Shown here: positions 1 to 8,700 of the stretch, piece by piece | Position numbering within the stretch: the first letter of the stretch is position 1 | Layout: each line of letters begins with the position of its first letter | NCBI GenBank assembly: GCA_947626785.1 | Contig: CANQTO010000017.1 | Coordinates: 1-49,804 of the forward strand | Reading direction: 5' to 3' | DNA from: an uncultured Oscillospiraceae bacterium | Lineage (GTDB): Bacteria > Bacillota > Clostridia > Oscillospirales > Oscillospiraceae | Length of the DNA stretch: 49,804 nucleotides | The notes under the pieces: generated by a model | The model's database searches: none | What the model saw: the letters and a program-made list of their open reading frames with translations, nothing else | Told to the model about the DNA's origin: nothing | Made by a program: the position numbers and the translations under genes

Positions 1-44
1 ATCCCGCCAGTTTTCCACACAAAAATTCGGGGCTGTGAAATCCT

Positions 45-66
45 GAGCCGTCATCGGCTCTTTTTT
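45..66 (+). terminator. Intrinsic terminator of an upstream gene
   Basis: A 6-bp GC-rich stem (GAGCCG/CGGCTC) with a TCAT loop is followed by six T residues. An outer pair GGCTGT (31-36) / ACAGCC (68-73) encloses it. It probably ends a gene lying left of the window. Confidence 0.65.
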
Positions 67-83
67 AACAGCCCCTTCAGGGA

Positions 84-122
84 GTTTTTGAGGCGGCAAA
101 GCTGCCTCAAAAACAAATTTGA
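84..122. repeat. Hairpin carrying the 28-nt repeated motif (copy 1)
   Basis: An 11-bp stem (84-94 with 104-114, GTTTTTGAGGC and its complement) closes a 9-nt loop. Positions 95-122 are identical to 26469-26496. The A/T runs on both arms could let the hairpin act as a bidirectional terminator, but the exact second copy suggests a dispersed palindromic element. Confidence 0.6.
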
Positions 123-173
123 TCCTATTAGCCGCTTTGTAACAGATTCCACAAGACTTCATCAATCGTGTAA

Positions 174-203
174 GCAAAAAACCCGCTTCGGCGGGTTTTT
201 TGC
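174..203. terminator. Strong UUCG-loop terminator before the metalloregulator
   Basis: A perfect 13-bp stem (GCAAAAAACCCGC and its complement) is closed by a TTCG tetraloop, with T and A tracts on the two arms, so it could work in both directions. It separates the gene left of the window from the metalloregulator. No gene is visible from 1 to 328; this stretch holds three hairpins and the 5' region of the regulator. Confidence 0.8.
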
Positions 204-328
204 TTTATAATCAAAGAAATGGAAGGGTTTTCCTGGAAAAGCTCTTGAATTTTCATCCAAAAGATGTTAATCTATTATCATCTGTTGATTTGTGCGCTCA
301 TGTGCGCCCGGAAAGGAGCGTGTCTGCT

Positions 329-703
329 TTGAAGATCCAGAAGGCTTCGGAGGATTATCTGGAGGCTATGTTGATGCTGAAGGAGAAGCACGGGTACGTC
401 CGTTCCGTGGACGTGGCCGAGCAGCTGGGCGTCACCAAGCCCAGCGTCAGCTATGCCACCAAGCGCCTGCGGGAAAACGGCTACATCCTGATGGACCCGG
501 ACGGGCTCATCACTCTGACGGACGCGGGGCAGGAGATCGCGGAGCGGATCTATGAGCGGCACAAGCTGCTGTCCGCCTTTCTGATCCGGCTGGGCGTAGA
601 CGAGAAGACCGCGCTGGAAGACGCCTGCAAGATCGAGCACGACGTGAGCCAGGAGAGCTTTGACGCCATCCGCCGCCACGCGGAAGAGGTCATGCGGGGC
701 TGA
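329..703 (+). CDS. DtxR/MntR-family metal-dependent transcriptional repressor (short form)
   Basis: 124-residue metalloregulator with an N-terminal winged helix-turn-helix (about 1-65, recognition helix near TKPSVSYATKRL) and a short dimerisation/metal-binding domain. There is no SH3-like third domain, as in MntR. I chose the TTG start at 329 because AAAGGAG ends about 10 nt upstream and homologous sequence begins there; the frame is open back to 200, but that part overlaps a terminator and looks non-coding. By alignment from memory with MntR and DtxR, the candidate metal ligands are D9, E12, H78, C100, E103 and H104. D9 is MntR-like, while the C-x-x-E-H group resembles the DtxR primary iron site. 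Iron or manganese responsiveness therefore cannot be settled. The mpg gene follows after 5 nt and is probably co-transcribed. No transporter target lies nearby. Confidence 0.88.
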   Translation: MKIQKASEDYLEAMLMLKEKHGYVRSVDVAEQLGVTKPSVSYATKRLRENGYILMDPDGLITLTDAGQEIAERIYERHKLLSAFLIRLGVDEKTALEDACKIEHDVSQESFDAIRRHAEEVMRG

Positions 704-708
704 GGCGG

Positions 709-1353
709 ATGCTGCCCAGGGAATTCTTTCTCCGCCCGGCGGAGGAGCTGGCTCCCGCCCTGCTGGGCAAGCTCCTGGTCCACGAGACGCCCGAGGGCGT
801 CGCCGCCGGCATGATCGTGGAGACGGAGGCCTACTCCGGCCCGGAGGACGACGGGGCCCATTCCTACGGCGGCCGCCTGACCGAGCGGACCCGCGTCCAG
901 TACGGCCCGGGGGGCTACGCCTACGTCTTCGGTATCTACGGGATGCACTGGTGCTTTAACGCCGTGGCCGCCCCGGCGGGGAAGCCGGAGGTGGTGCTGG
1001 TCCGGGCGCTGGAGCCGGTGCGGGGCCTGGAGCTGATGCGCAGGCGCCGGGGCAAAGACCCGGCCGGGCTTTTGTGCTCCGGCCCGGGGAAGCTCTGCCA
1101 GGCCCTGGGGATCGGCAAGGCCCAGTACGGCCTGGACCTCTGCGCGCCGCCTCTGTACATCGAGGCCTATCAGGAGCTGCCGCCGGAGCGGATCGCCGTC
1201 TCTCCCCGGGTGAATATCGACTACGCCGAAAAATCACGGGACTGGCTCTGCCGCTATTTTATCGCCGGCAGCCGCTATGTGTCCCGCGTCCCCAAGCGCT
1301 TCGCCGCCGCGGCAACTCTGGCGGAGCTGAGAGGAAAGCAGCCCGAATTGTGA
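709..1353 (+). CDS. mpg: 3-methyladenine DNA glycosylase (AAG/MPG family)
   Basis: 214-residue base-excision-repair glycosylase that removes alkylated purines from DNA. The family signature is clear: the catalytic glutamate in IVETEAY (about residues 36-42), the downstream D-GAHSYGGRTER-type segment, and the YVFGIYGMHWCFN block that forms the base-flipping pocket. Length matches the bacterial family. The ATG follows the regulator stop by only 5 nt, so the two are probably translated from one message. Why a repair enzyme sits behind a metal repressor is unclear; it may be simple proximity, or a link between redox-active metal and DNA damage (inference). Confidence 0.93.
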   Translation: MLPREFFLRPAEELAPALLGKLLVHETPEGVAAGMIVETEAYSGPEDDGAHSYGGRLTERTRVQYGPGGYAYVFGIYGMHWCFNAVAAPAGKPEVVLVRALEPVRGLELMRRRRGKDPAGLLCSGPGKLCQALGIGKAQYGLDLCAPPLYIEAYQELPPERIAVSPRVNIDYAEKSRDWLCRYFIAGSRYVSRVPKRFAAAATLAELRGKQPEL

Positions 1354-1391
1354 CCCGGCCCCTTGCGGCCGGCCGACCCTGAGGAGTTTTT

Positions 1392-2132
1392 ATGGATAAA
1401 TATCAGCTGAAACAGATCATGAACGCCTCTCCCGACGCCAAGCTCAAGGACCTGGTCATGAAGCTGCTGTACGACGAGATCGTGAACCTGCGCCTGTCCC
1501 CCGGTACCAAGCTGAACGTGAACCAGCTGGCCGCCTCTCTGGGGATCTCCCGGACGCCGGTGGCCGAGGCCATCGCGGGCCTGGCGGAGATCGGCTTCGT
1601 GGTGACCCGGCCCGGCCAGGTGGGCAGCTTCGTGATGGACCTGAGCCTGACCGACATGATCTCCCTCTACCAGGTGCGCAGCGCCATAGAGAGCGAGGCC
1701 GCCTTCCTCTGCGCCCGCAACGCGGACGACAGCGTGGTGCGGGAGCTGAGCCTGCTGGCGGACGCCTTCCAGGACAGCGTGATCCGGAAGGATATCCGGG
1801 GCATGAAGGACACGGACATGCCCTTCCACCGGATGCTGGTGGACTCCTGCGGCAACCCCTACGTGGTGCGCAGCTATGAGCAGATCCTGCCAAAGCTGGT
1901 GATGTACCAGTCCTCTATTCTGGAGTTCGTGGGCCAGAAGGGCAGCGAGTCCAACCCCTGGATGCCCAGCGTGAAATACAACCACACCGCCGTGGTCTCC
2001 GCAATCCGCATGCGCCTGCCCACCCTGGCCCGCCAGGCCATGGCCGACCATGTGGATTGCAGCCTGAACTTCACCAGCCTCTGCGGTCACGGCGCCGACC
2101 CCTTTGTTTCCCTGAAAGAGAAACGGCCCTGA
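1392..2132 (+). CDS. GntR-family transcriptional regulator with FCD domain
   Basis: 246-residue regulator of the FadR subfamily. The N-terminal winged helix (about 15-85) contains the GntR signature around LRLSPGTKLNVNQLAASLGISRTPVAEA. The all-helical C-terminal FCD domain (about 95-225) usually binds a small carboxylate with a metal held by Asp/His residues; candidate ligands include D142 and H146 in the DTDMPFHRML region and the late H219. GAGGAG precedes the ATG. No metabolic operon adjoins it, so the effector and targets cannot be inferred. A convergent terminator lies directly downstream. Confidence 0.9.
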   Translation: MDKYQLKQIMNASPDAKLKDLVMKLLYDEIVNLRLSPGTKLNVNQLAASLGISRTPVAEAIAGLAEIGFVVTRPGQVGSFVMDLSLTDMISLYQVRSAIESEAAFLCARNADDSVVRELSLLADAFQDSVIRKDIRGMKDTDMPFHRMLVDSCGNPYVVRSYEQILPKLVMYQSSILEFVGQKGSESNPWMPSVKYNHTAVVSAIRMRLPTLARQAMADHVDCSLNFTSLCGHGADPFVSLKEKRP

Positions 2133-2141
2133 AAGATCAAA

Positions 2142-2175
2142 GCCCCGGCGGAACAATCCGCCGGGGCCTTTTCTC
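2142..2175. terminator. Convergent terminator between gntR and rpoD
   Basis: An 11-bp stem (GCCCCGGCGGA and complement, 2142-2167) with an ACAA loop is followed by a T-rich tail on the plus strand and TTTGATC on the minus strand. It probably serves both convergent genes. Confidence 0.85.
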
Positions 2176-2186
2176 TGTATTTTTTA

Positions 2187-3456
<1,270 letters not shown>

Positions 3457-3467
<11 letters not shown>

Positions 3468-5199
3468 ACCCCTTTCTTTCTCTGAGCTTGTTGGCCAGGG
3501 CCCGCAGGTCCTGCCGGCCGGAGGCAAGCTCCTTTTGTTCCCGCATTTTGTCTATGTACTCCCGCAGGGTCTTTTCTCCACGGGACAAAAGCTCCGGTTT
3601 TTGCAGCAGCTCCACCAGCAGCGACATCTCGCTCAGGCTCAGCTGCTCGGTGAGGGTGGCGGTGCTGACCGCCTCCCCTCGGTCTATTTTTCCTCGGATG
3701 GCGCCGTATATACGGCCCAGGGCCGGGGAGGAAAAGTCCTCCGGCGGCGGCAGGCCCTCTGTTTTGCCCAGGGCCGGGTCCAGATACAGCAGCCGCACCA
3801 GGCCCTCCTCCGCCGCTGCGGAGCCCGGGTCCGTATAGCGCAGCTCCCGGTCCGCCGGCTGGAGCTGCCGCTCCGGGCGGCTCTGCTCCCGCTCCATCGC
3901 CTGCCGGGCGCTGTTGAGCATCCGCTTGCGCCGGCGCTCCACCTCGTCCAGGACCGGCTCCTCCTTCACCTGGGCCAGGGCGGCCACCCGCATAGCGTAG
4001 ACCTGCCGCTCCACCGCGCCGGGGAGCCGGGCCACCAGCTCGGTAGCCTCCTTCAGAAAGTCCACCTTCTGCTCGTCCACCGACAGGTCGTACTTGTCCG
4101 TCACGGTCTTCAGCCGGTAGTCGATCTGGTTCTCCGCGTCCTCCAGGAGCTTGCGGAAGGCCTCCGGCCCCTTGTTCTGGATGAACTCGTCCGGGTCCTT
4201 GGCCCCGCTCATGCGCAGGACCTTCACCCGCAGGTCCAGCTTCTCCAGGATGCCGATGGCCCGCTGGGAGGCTTTGAGGCCCGCCCCGTCGTTGTCGTAG
4301 GCGATGACCACCTGGTTGGTGTAGCGGGAGATGAGCCGGGCCTGCTCCGGCGTCAGGGAGGTGCCCAGGGAGGCCACCGCCGAGTCGAAGCCCGCCTGAT
4401 GGAGGGACACTACGTCTATATTGCCCTCTGCGAGGATCAAATATCCGCTTTTTGATTTTTTAGCCAAATTCATGGCGAAAAGATTGCGGCTCTTGTTGAA
4501 TACAAGGGTTTCGGGGCTGTTCATGTATTTGGGCTCATCGTCCCCCAAGATTCGGCCCGAAAAGCCGATCACGTTGCCCCGCACGTCGATGACGGGGAAC
4601 ATGAGGCGGTTGCGGAAGGTGTCGTAAAAGCCGCCGTTCTTGCCCCGGCGGACCAGGCCCGCGTCCAGCAGCTCAAAGTCTGAAAAGCCCTTCTCCCGCA
4701 TGGCCGTCTCCAGGCTGTCCCAGCTGGCCGGGGCGAAGCCCAGGCCGAAGTTGGTGGCGGCCTTGTTCCCGATACGCCGCCGGGCCAGATACTCCCGCCC
4801 CGGCTCCCCGCCGGGGGAGACCAGCTGCTCCCGGAAGAAGCGGGCCGCCTCTTTGTTCAGGGCCAGCATCCGCTCCCGCTTGCGGCTCTCGGCGCTGTCG
4901 GTCTGTTCCGGCAGGGGCATGTTGGCCCGCCGGGCCAGAAACTCCACCGCCTCCGGGAAGCTCAGGTTCTCGATCTCCATGATGAAGCTGATGACGCCGC
5001 CGCCCTTGCCGCAGCCAAAGCAGTGGTAGATCTGCTTGTCCGGCGAGACGGAGAAGGAGGGGGTCTTCTCGCTGTGGAAGGGGCAGAGCCCGAAGAGGTT
5101 GGAGCCGCTCTTCTTGCTCAGGCGCACATAGCCGGAGACCACCTCGGTGATGTCGCTGCGCTCCACCAGCTCCGTGATGAAATTTTCAGGAAAGGCCAT
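3457..5199 (-). CDS. dnaG: DNA primase
   Basis: 580-residue primase that makes the RNA primers for DNA replication. The N-terminal CHC2 zinc finger shows C39, H42, C60 and C63. The catalytic core ends in a Toprim fold with E259/D262 (EGNID, a variant of the usual EGYMD) and the metal-binding D302/D304 (YDNDGAG). The C-terminal region (about 430-580) is the helicase-binding type. It is preceded by dgt (32-nt gap) and overlaps rpoD, the macromolecular-synthesis operon arrangement common in Clostridia. Confidence 0.97.
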
Positions 5200-5231
5200 G
5201 CCCGCTCACCCCCTTTTTATCCGGGCAAAGG

Positions 5232-6236
5232 TTATTTCACCGTCCAGGCAAAGGGGATGAAGATCTCCCCGTATTTCTCCATGGCGTAGCCGTCGGTCAT
5301 GCCGGAGATATAGTCGCAGGCGGCCCGGCCTACGCCCTCCCGCTCCGCGATGAGGACCAGCTCCGGCGGCAGCTTGTCCGGATTCTTCGTATAGTAGTCA
5401 TAGAGCCCGGCCAGGATGCCCTCCACCTTGCCCTCCTCCCGCTTGGCCACGGGATTCGTGTACACATCGGAGTACATGAAGGCGTGGAAGTAATCAAAGA
5501 CCTTCTGCATCCGGTCCGACATCCGGAGCCGGCCCTCGCTGCTGTTCTCGATCAGGTCCGTCAGGATAGCGTTGATCCGCTCACTGTTGCGCTCCCCGCA
5601 GCCGCTCCGGATCAGGCCGGGGACCTCCTCATCGGTGAGGATGCCGGCCCGGATGGCGTCGTCCAGGTCGTGATTCACGTAGGCGATCCGGTCGCAGAGG
5701 CGGACGGTCACTGCCTCGGGCGTGTCCTCCGGGACGCCGTGGGTGTGGTGCAGGATGCCCATGCGGGTCTCCTGGCACAGGTTCAGCCCCTGCCCGTCCC
5801 GCTCCAGCACGTCCACCACCCGCAGGCTCTGCTCATAGTGCTTGAAGCCGCCGGGGTAGATCTTGTTCAGGGCCCGCTCCCCCGCGTGGCCGAAGGGGGT
5901 GTGCCCCAGATCGTGGCCCAGGGCGATGGCCTCCGCCAGGTCCTCGTTGAGCCGCAGGGCCCGGGCCACCGTCCGGGACAGGCGGCTGACCTCCAGGGTG
6001 TGGGTCAGGCGGGTGCGGTAGTGGTCCCCCTCCGGCTGCAAAAAGACCTGGGTCTTGTGCTTTAAGCGCCGGAAGGACTTGGAGTGGGTGATCCGGTCGA
6101 TATCCCTCTGAAAGCAGGTGCGGATGCGGCAGGGCTCCTCCGGGACCAGCCGCCCGGCGGAATTCTCCGCCAGGACCCCCCAGGGCCCGACCATCAGGCG
6201 CTCCAGCTCCTCTCTCTCTTCCCGCGGGCAGCTCAC
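5232..6236 (-). CDS. dgt: dGTP triphosphohydrolase-like HD-domain protein
   Basis: 334-residue HD-superfamily hydrolase of the dGTPase family, which converts dGTP (and often other dNTPs) to nucleoside plus triphosphate. The HD signature is visible: H in RLTHTLEVSRL, the pair HD in ALGHDLGHTPFGH, and a later D near YVNHDLDDAIRAG. The start is GTG at 6236, with GGGAG 9 nt upstream; an ATG seven bases further up is in another frame. Placement ahead of dnaG and rpoD suggests a link between dNTP pools and replication. Substrate range is not visible from sequence. Confidence 0.92.
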   Translation of the reverse strand: MSCPREEREELERLMVGPWGVLAENSAGRLVPEEPCRIRTCFQRDIDRITHSKSFRRLKHKTQVFLQPEGDHYRTRLTHTLEVSRLSRTVARALRLNEDLAEAIALGHDLGHTPFGHAGERALNKIYPGGFKHYEQSLRVVDVLERDGQGLNLCQETRMGILHHTHGVPEDTPEAVTVRLCDRIAYVNHDLDDAIRAGILTDEEVPGLIRSGCGERNSERINAILTDLIENSSEGRLRMSDRMQKVFDYFHAFMYSDVYTNPVAKREEGKVEGILAGLYDYYTKNPDKLPPELVLIAEREGVGRAACDYISGMTDGYAMEKYGEIFIPFAWTVK

Positions 6237-6322
6237 GGACCATCACTCCCTTCTTCAGAAGTTCTCATACTCTTTATACGACGCGGATTTGACTTTCCCT
6301 CTGTTTTTTCTTTCGAAAATGT

Positions 6323-6372
6323 AAAAAATTTTTCCCGCGCCGGGAGATGGCGCGGGAAAAATTTTTGTTTTT
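6323..6372 (-). terminator. Terminator downstream of hflX-yigZ
   Basis: A long stem pairs 6323-6341 with 6349-6366 (GC core CCCGCGCC/GGCGCGGG flanked by A/T runs), with a GGGAGAT-type loop. It lies between the yigZ stop and the dgt promoter region and has U-rich flanks on either strand. Confidence 0.8.
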
Positions 6373-6378
6373 TACATT

Positions 6379-7002
6379 TTATACCGCCGCGGCCTTGAAA
6401 ACCTGACCCAAAGGCCGGAGGGCGACACCGCCGCCGGACAGCTCCGTCACCCGCCGGGCCAGCCCCTCCAGGCTCTCCTCCGGGACCAGGGCCCGGATCG
6501 TCACATCGGCGGCGTAGTCCAGGTCCTCCACGGCGCCCCCCGCGGCGGCGATCTCCTGCCGCAGCCGCTCAAAGAGGCCGTAGGGGCAGCTCAGCTCCGC
6601 TTGGACCCAGGGCCGGACCTGGGCCAGTCCGGCCGCCCGGAGGGCGTCCCCGGCGCTCTTGGTATAGGCCCGGAGCAGGCCCCCGGTGCCCAGCAGCACG
6701 CCGCCGAAATAGCGGGTCACCACGCAGACCGCGTTGCTGACCTCCGCCTTGCGGAGGACCTCCAGCATGGGCAGGCCCGCGCTGCCCTGGGGCTCCCCGT
6801 CGTCAGAGTAGCGCTCGGGGCCGTCCTTGAGCCGGTAGCACCAGCAGTTGTGCCGGGCGTCGTAATACTGTTTTTTCATCCGGTCGATGAAGGCCCGGGC
6901 CTCCTCCTCGCTTGCCGCCGGGCGCACATGGCCCAAAAAGCGGGAGCGCTTCTCGGTAAATTCCGCCTCGCCGGGGCCGGCCGGGATAAAATAGCCCTTC
7001 AT
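6379..7002 (-). CDS. yigZ: YigZ/IMPACT-family protein (UPF0029)
   Basis: 207-residue protein of the widespread YigZ/IMPACT family, whose biochemical role in bacteria is unsettled. The N-terminal UPF0029 domain contains the signature YSDDGEP-GSAG followed by VTRYFGGVLLGTGGL (about 65-110). The C-terminal DUF1949-type ferredoxin-like domain spans about 130-205. The ATG overlaps the hflX stop as ATGA, so translation is probably coupled to hflX. Two purine-rich GGGAGGA stretches precede the start. It shares the Fur-boxed hflX promoter. Confidence 0.92.
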   Translation of the reverse strand: MKGYFIPAGPGEAEFTEKRSRFLGHVRPAASEEEARAFIDRMKKQYYDARHNCWCYRLKDGPERYSDDGEPQGSAGLPMLEVLRKAEVSNAVCVVTRYFGGVLLGTGGLLRAYTKSAGDALRAAGLAQVRPWVQAELSCPYGLFERLRQEIAAAGGAVEDLDYAADVTIRALVPEESLEGLARRVTELSGGGVALRPLGQVFKAAAV

Positions 7003-8297
7003 TCCTCCCAGTCCTCCCTGGGCTCCCGGTAGCCGGGGATGTAGGCCTTCACCCGGCCGAAGAGCTCCGGCGGCACGATGGCCTCCGCCCGGATGTTCTC
7101 CTCGCCGTACTCCAGGCTCAGCACCGCCCCCTCCCGGTTCAGGGCGTCCACCAAGCCGGCCTCCCCATAGGGGATGCGCAGGCGGACGTGGCGCTTGCCC
7201 CGGTCCAGCATGGACGAGAGCTTGTTCACCAGCAGGTCCGCCCCTTCGCCGCTCTTGGCGGAGATGCAGACCACGTCCTCCCCGTGGGGCAGGATGCCCA
7301 CATAGGCGTCGCACTTGTTGTACACCCGCAGGCAGGGGGTAGTCTGGGCCCCCAGCTGGGCGATCAGCTCGTCCACCACCCGGGCCTGCTCCTCCCACTC
7401 GGGGTTGGAGATGTCGATGACGTGCAGCAGCACGTCCGCGTAGCGCAGCTCCTCCAGGGTGGCCTTGAAGGCCTCCACCAGATGGGTGGGGAGCTTTCGG
7501 ATAAAGCCCACCGTGTCCGACAGCAGGATCTCCTGGGTCTCGTCCAGGCGGAAGCGCCGGGTGGTGGTGTCCAGGGTGTCGAAGAGCCGGTCGTTGGCGG
7601 GGATGTCCGCGCCGGTCAGGCAGTTTAAGAGGGTGGATTTGCCCGCGTTGGTGTAGCCCACCAGGGCGGCCAGAGGCATAGCGTTCTTCTCCCGGCGGCG
7701 GCGCTGGGTGCCCCGCACCTTCCGCACGGCGGCCAGCTCCTCCTCCAGCTTCTGGATCTTCCGGCGGATGTGCCGCCGGTCCGTCTCCAGCTGGGTCTCG
7801 CCGGGGCCACGGGTGCCGATGGGCGAGGAGCCGCCGGAGGCGGTCTGCCGGACCAGGTGGGTCCACATGCCCGTCAGCCGGGGCAGGAGGTACTTGTACT
7901 GGGCCAGCTCCACCTGGAGCTGACCCTCCCGGGTCCGGGCCCGCTGGGCAAAGATGTCCAGAATCAGGCCGGAGCGGTCCAGCACCCGGACGCCCAGCTC
8001 CTCCCCCAGCACCCGCATCTGGGAGGGGGAGAGCTCGTTGTCAAAGACGGCCAGGTCGCAGTCGTTCATGGCGATGAGCTCCTTCAGCTCCCGGACCTTG
8101 CCGTCGCCGATGAAGCTGCGGGGGTCCGGGGCAGACCGGCTCTGGATGAGCATGGCCACGGCCTGGCCCCCGGCGGTCTCCACCAGGGCGGCCAGCTCCT
8201 CCATGGACACCTCCGTGGAGCGCTCCCGGGGGTCCATGCTGGCGGCGGCCAGCCCGGCCAGCACCGCCCGTTCCCGTTTTGTCTCTGTGTTCTGTAT
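6999..8297 (-). CDS. hflX: Ribosome-associated GTPase HflX
   Basis: GTP-binding protein that acts on ribosomes (splitting or rescuing stalled 70S particles in studied species). It has an N-terminal HflX nucleotide-binding domain (to about residue 185, with the Gly-rich GSSPIGTRGPGETQLE linker) and a G domain with GYTNAGKS (P loop), DTVG (G3) and NKCD (G4). The C-terminal region reaches the ATGA overlap with yigZ. The start is unusual: the conserved first strand (ETKRERAVLAGL) lies upstream of the first standard start, GTG 8264. The only initiator-like codon in the open frame above it is ATA at 8297, 9 nt from AAGGAG. A one-base indel in a GGG run near 8300-8302 would instead join an ATG to this frame. 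The coordinate given assumes ATA. Confidence 0.9.
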   Translation of the reverse strand: MQNTETKRERAVLAGLAAASMDPRERSTEVSMEELAALVETAGGQAVAMLIQSRSAPDPRSFIGDGKVRELKELIAMNDCDLAVFDNELSPSQMRVLGEELGVRVLDRSGLILDIFAQRARTREGQLQVELAQYKYLLPRLTGMWTHLVRQTASGGSSPIGTRGPGETQLETDRRHIRRKIQKLEEELAAVRKVRGTQRRRREKNAMPLAALVGYTNAGKSTLLNCLTGADIPANDRLFDTLDTTTRRFRLDETQEILLSDTVGFIRKLPTHLVEAFKATLEELRYADVLLHVIDISNPEWEEQARVVDELIAQLGAQTTPCLRVYNKCDAYVGILPHGEDVVCISAKSGEGADLLVNKLSSMLDRGKRHVRLRIPYGEAGLVDALNREGAVLSLEYGEENIRAEAIVPPELFGRVKAYIPGYREPREDWEE

Positions 8298-8321
8298 GGC
8301 CCATCGCTCCTTTTAGTTTCT

Positions 8322-8345
8322 TATAATGATAATCATTATATGACA
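8322..8345 (-). promoter_or_regulatory. Fur-type operator within the hflX promoter
   Basis: Positions 8322-8340 form a perfect 19-bp palindrome, TATAATGATAATCATTATA, matching 17 of 19 bases of the classical Fur box. It also contains a 7-1-7 element (TGATAAT-C-ATTATAT). On the minus strand a TTGTCA -35-like box (8340-8345) precedes it and a TATAAG -10-like box overlaps its far end (15-bp spacer). Binding by a Fur-family repressor would block the promoter of hflX-yigZ. Fur, PerR and Zur boxes are similar, so the cognate regulator cannot be named. Confidence 0.8.
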
Positions 8346-8377
8346 AAGAAGCAAAAGCCGCAAGTCCTTAAGGCGCC

Positions 8378-8656
8378 TCAAATAAAACCGTGCCGGCGCC
8401 TTTTCCGCCGCTGATAGTCCCCCTTGGCGTCCACTAAGATGATGTCCCCGCCGATGCGGGCGATGCAGCCCCAGGGGATCACATAGTCGTCCTCCCGGCC
8501 AAGCAGACCGAAGAGCTTCGCCCGGCCCGGCGTCACCAGGGAGATGAGCCGGCCCTCGGCGTCGTCAAACTCCGCGTCGCACACATAGCCCAGGCGAAAG
8601 CCCGAGTGCACGTCGATGACCTCCTTGCAGCGGAGCTCGGAAAAATACTGGATCAC
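8378..8656 (-). CDS. YlmC/YmxH-family PRC-barrel protein
   Basis: 92-residue single PRC-barrel domain of the YlmC/YmxH group found in spore-forming Firmicutes. The family's opening (FSELRCKEVIDVHSG) is followed by barrel strands (RLGYVCDAEFD, GRLISLVTPG, VIPWGCIARIG, DIILVDAK) and a basic tail (RRKRRRH). The GTG at 8656 is preferred because a GGGGGTGG stretch sits 5 nt upstream and homologues start a few residues before FSEL; GTG 8665 is possible. The exact function is unknown; a sporulation role is known for the family name only. Confidence 0.85.
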   Translation of the reverse strand: MIQYFSELRCKEVIDVHSGFRLGYVCDAEFDDAEGRLISLVTPGRAKLFGLLGREDDYVIPWGCIARIGGDIILVDAKGDYQRRKRRRHGFI

Positions 8657-8700
8657 ACAGACCACCCCCGTGTGACAGTATACGCGCTCTTCCGCCTGTC

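Noticed and set aside
200-328. N-terminal extension of the metalloregulator from 200
   Set aside because: It starts inside the terminator at 174-203, has no ribosome-binding site, and is A/T-rich; TTG 329 has a good AAAGGAG and begins at family sequence.
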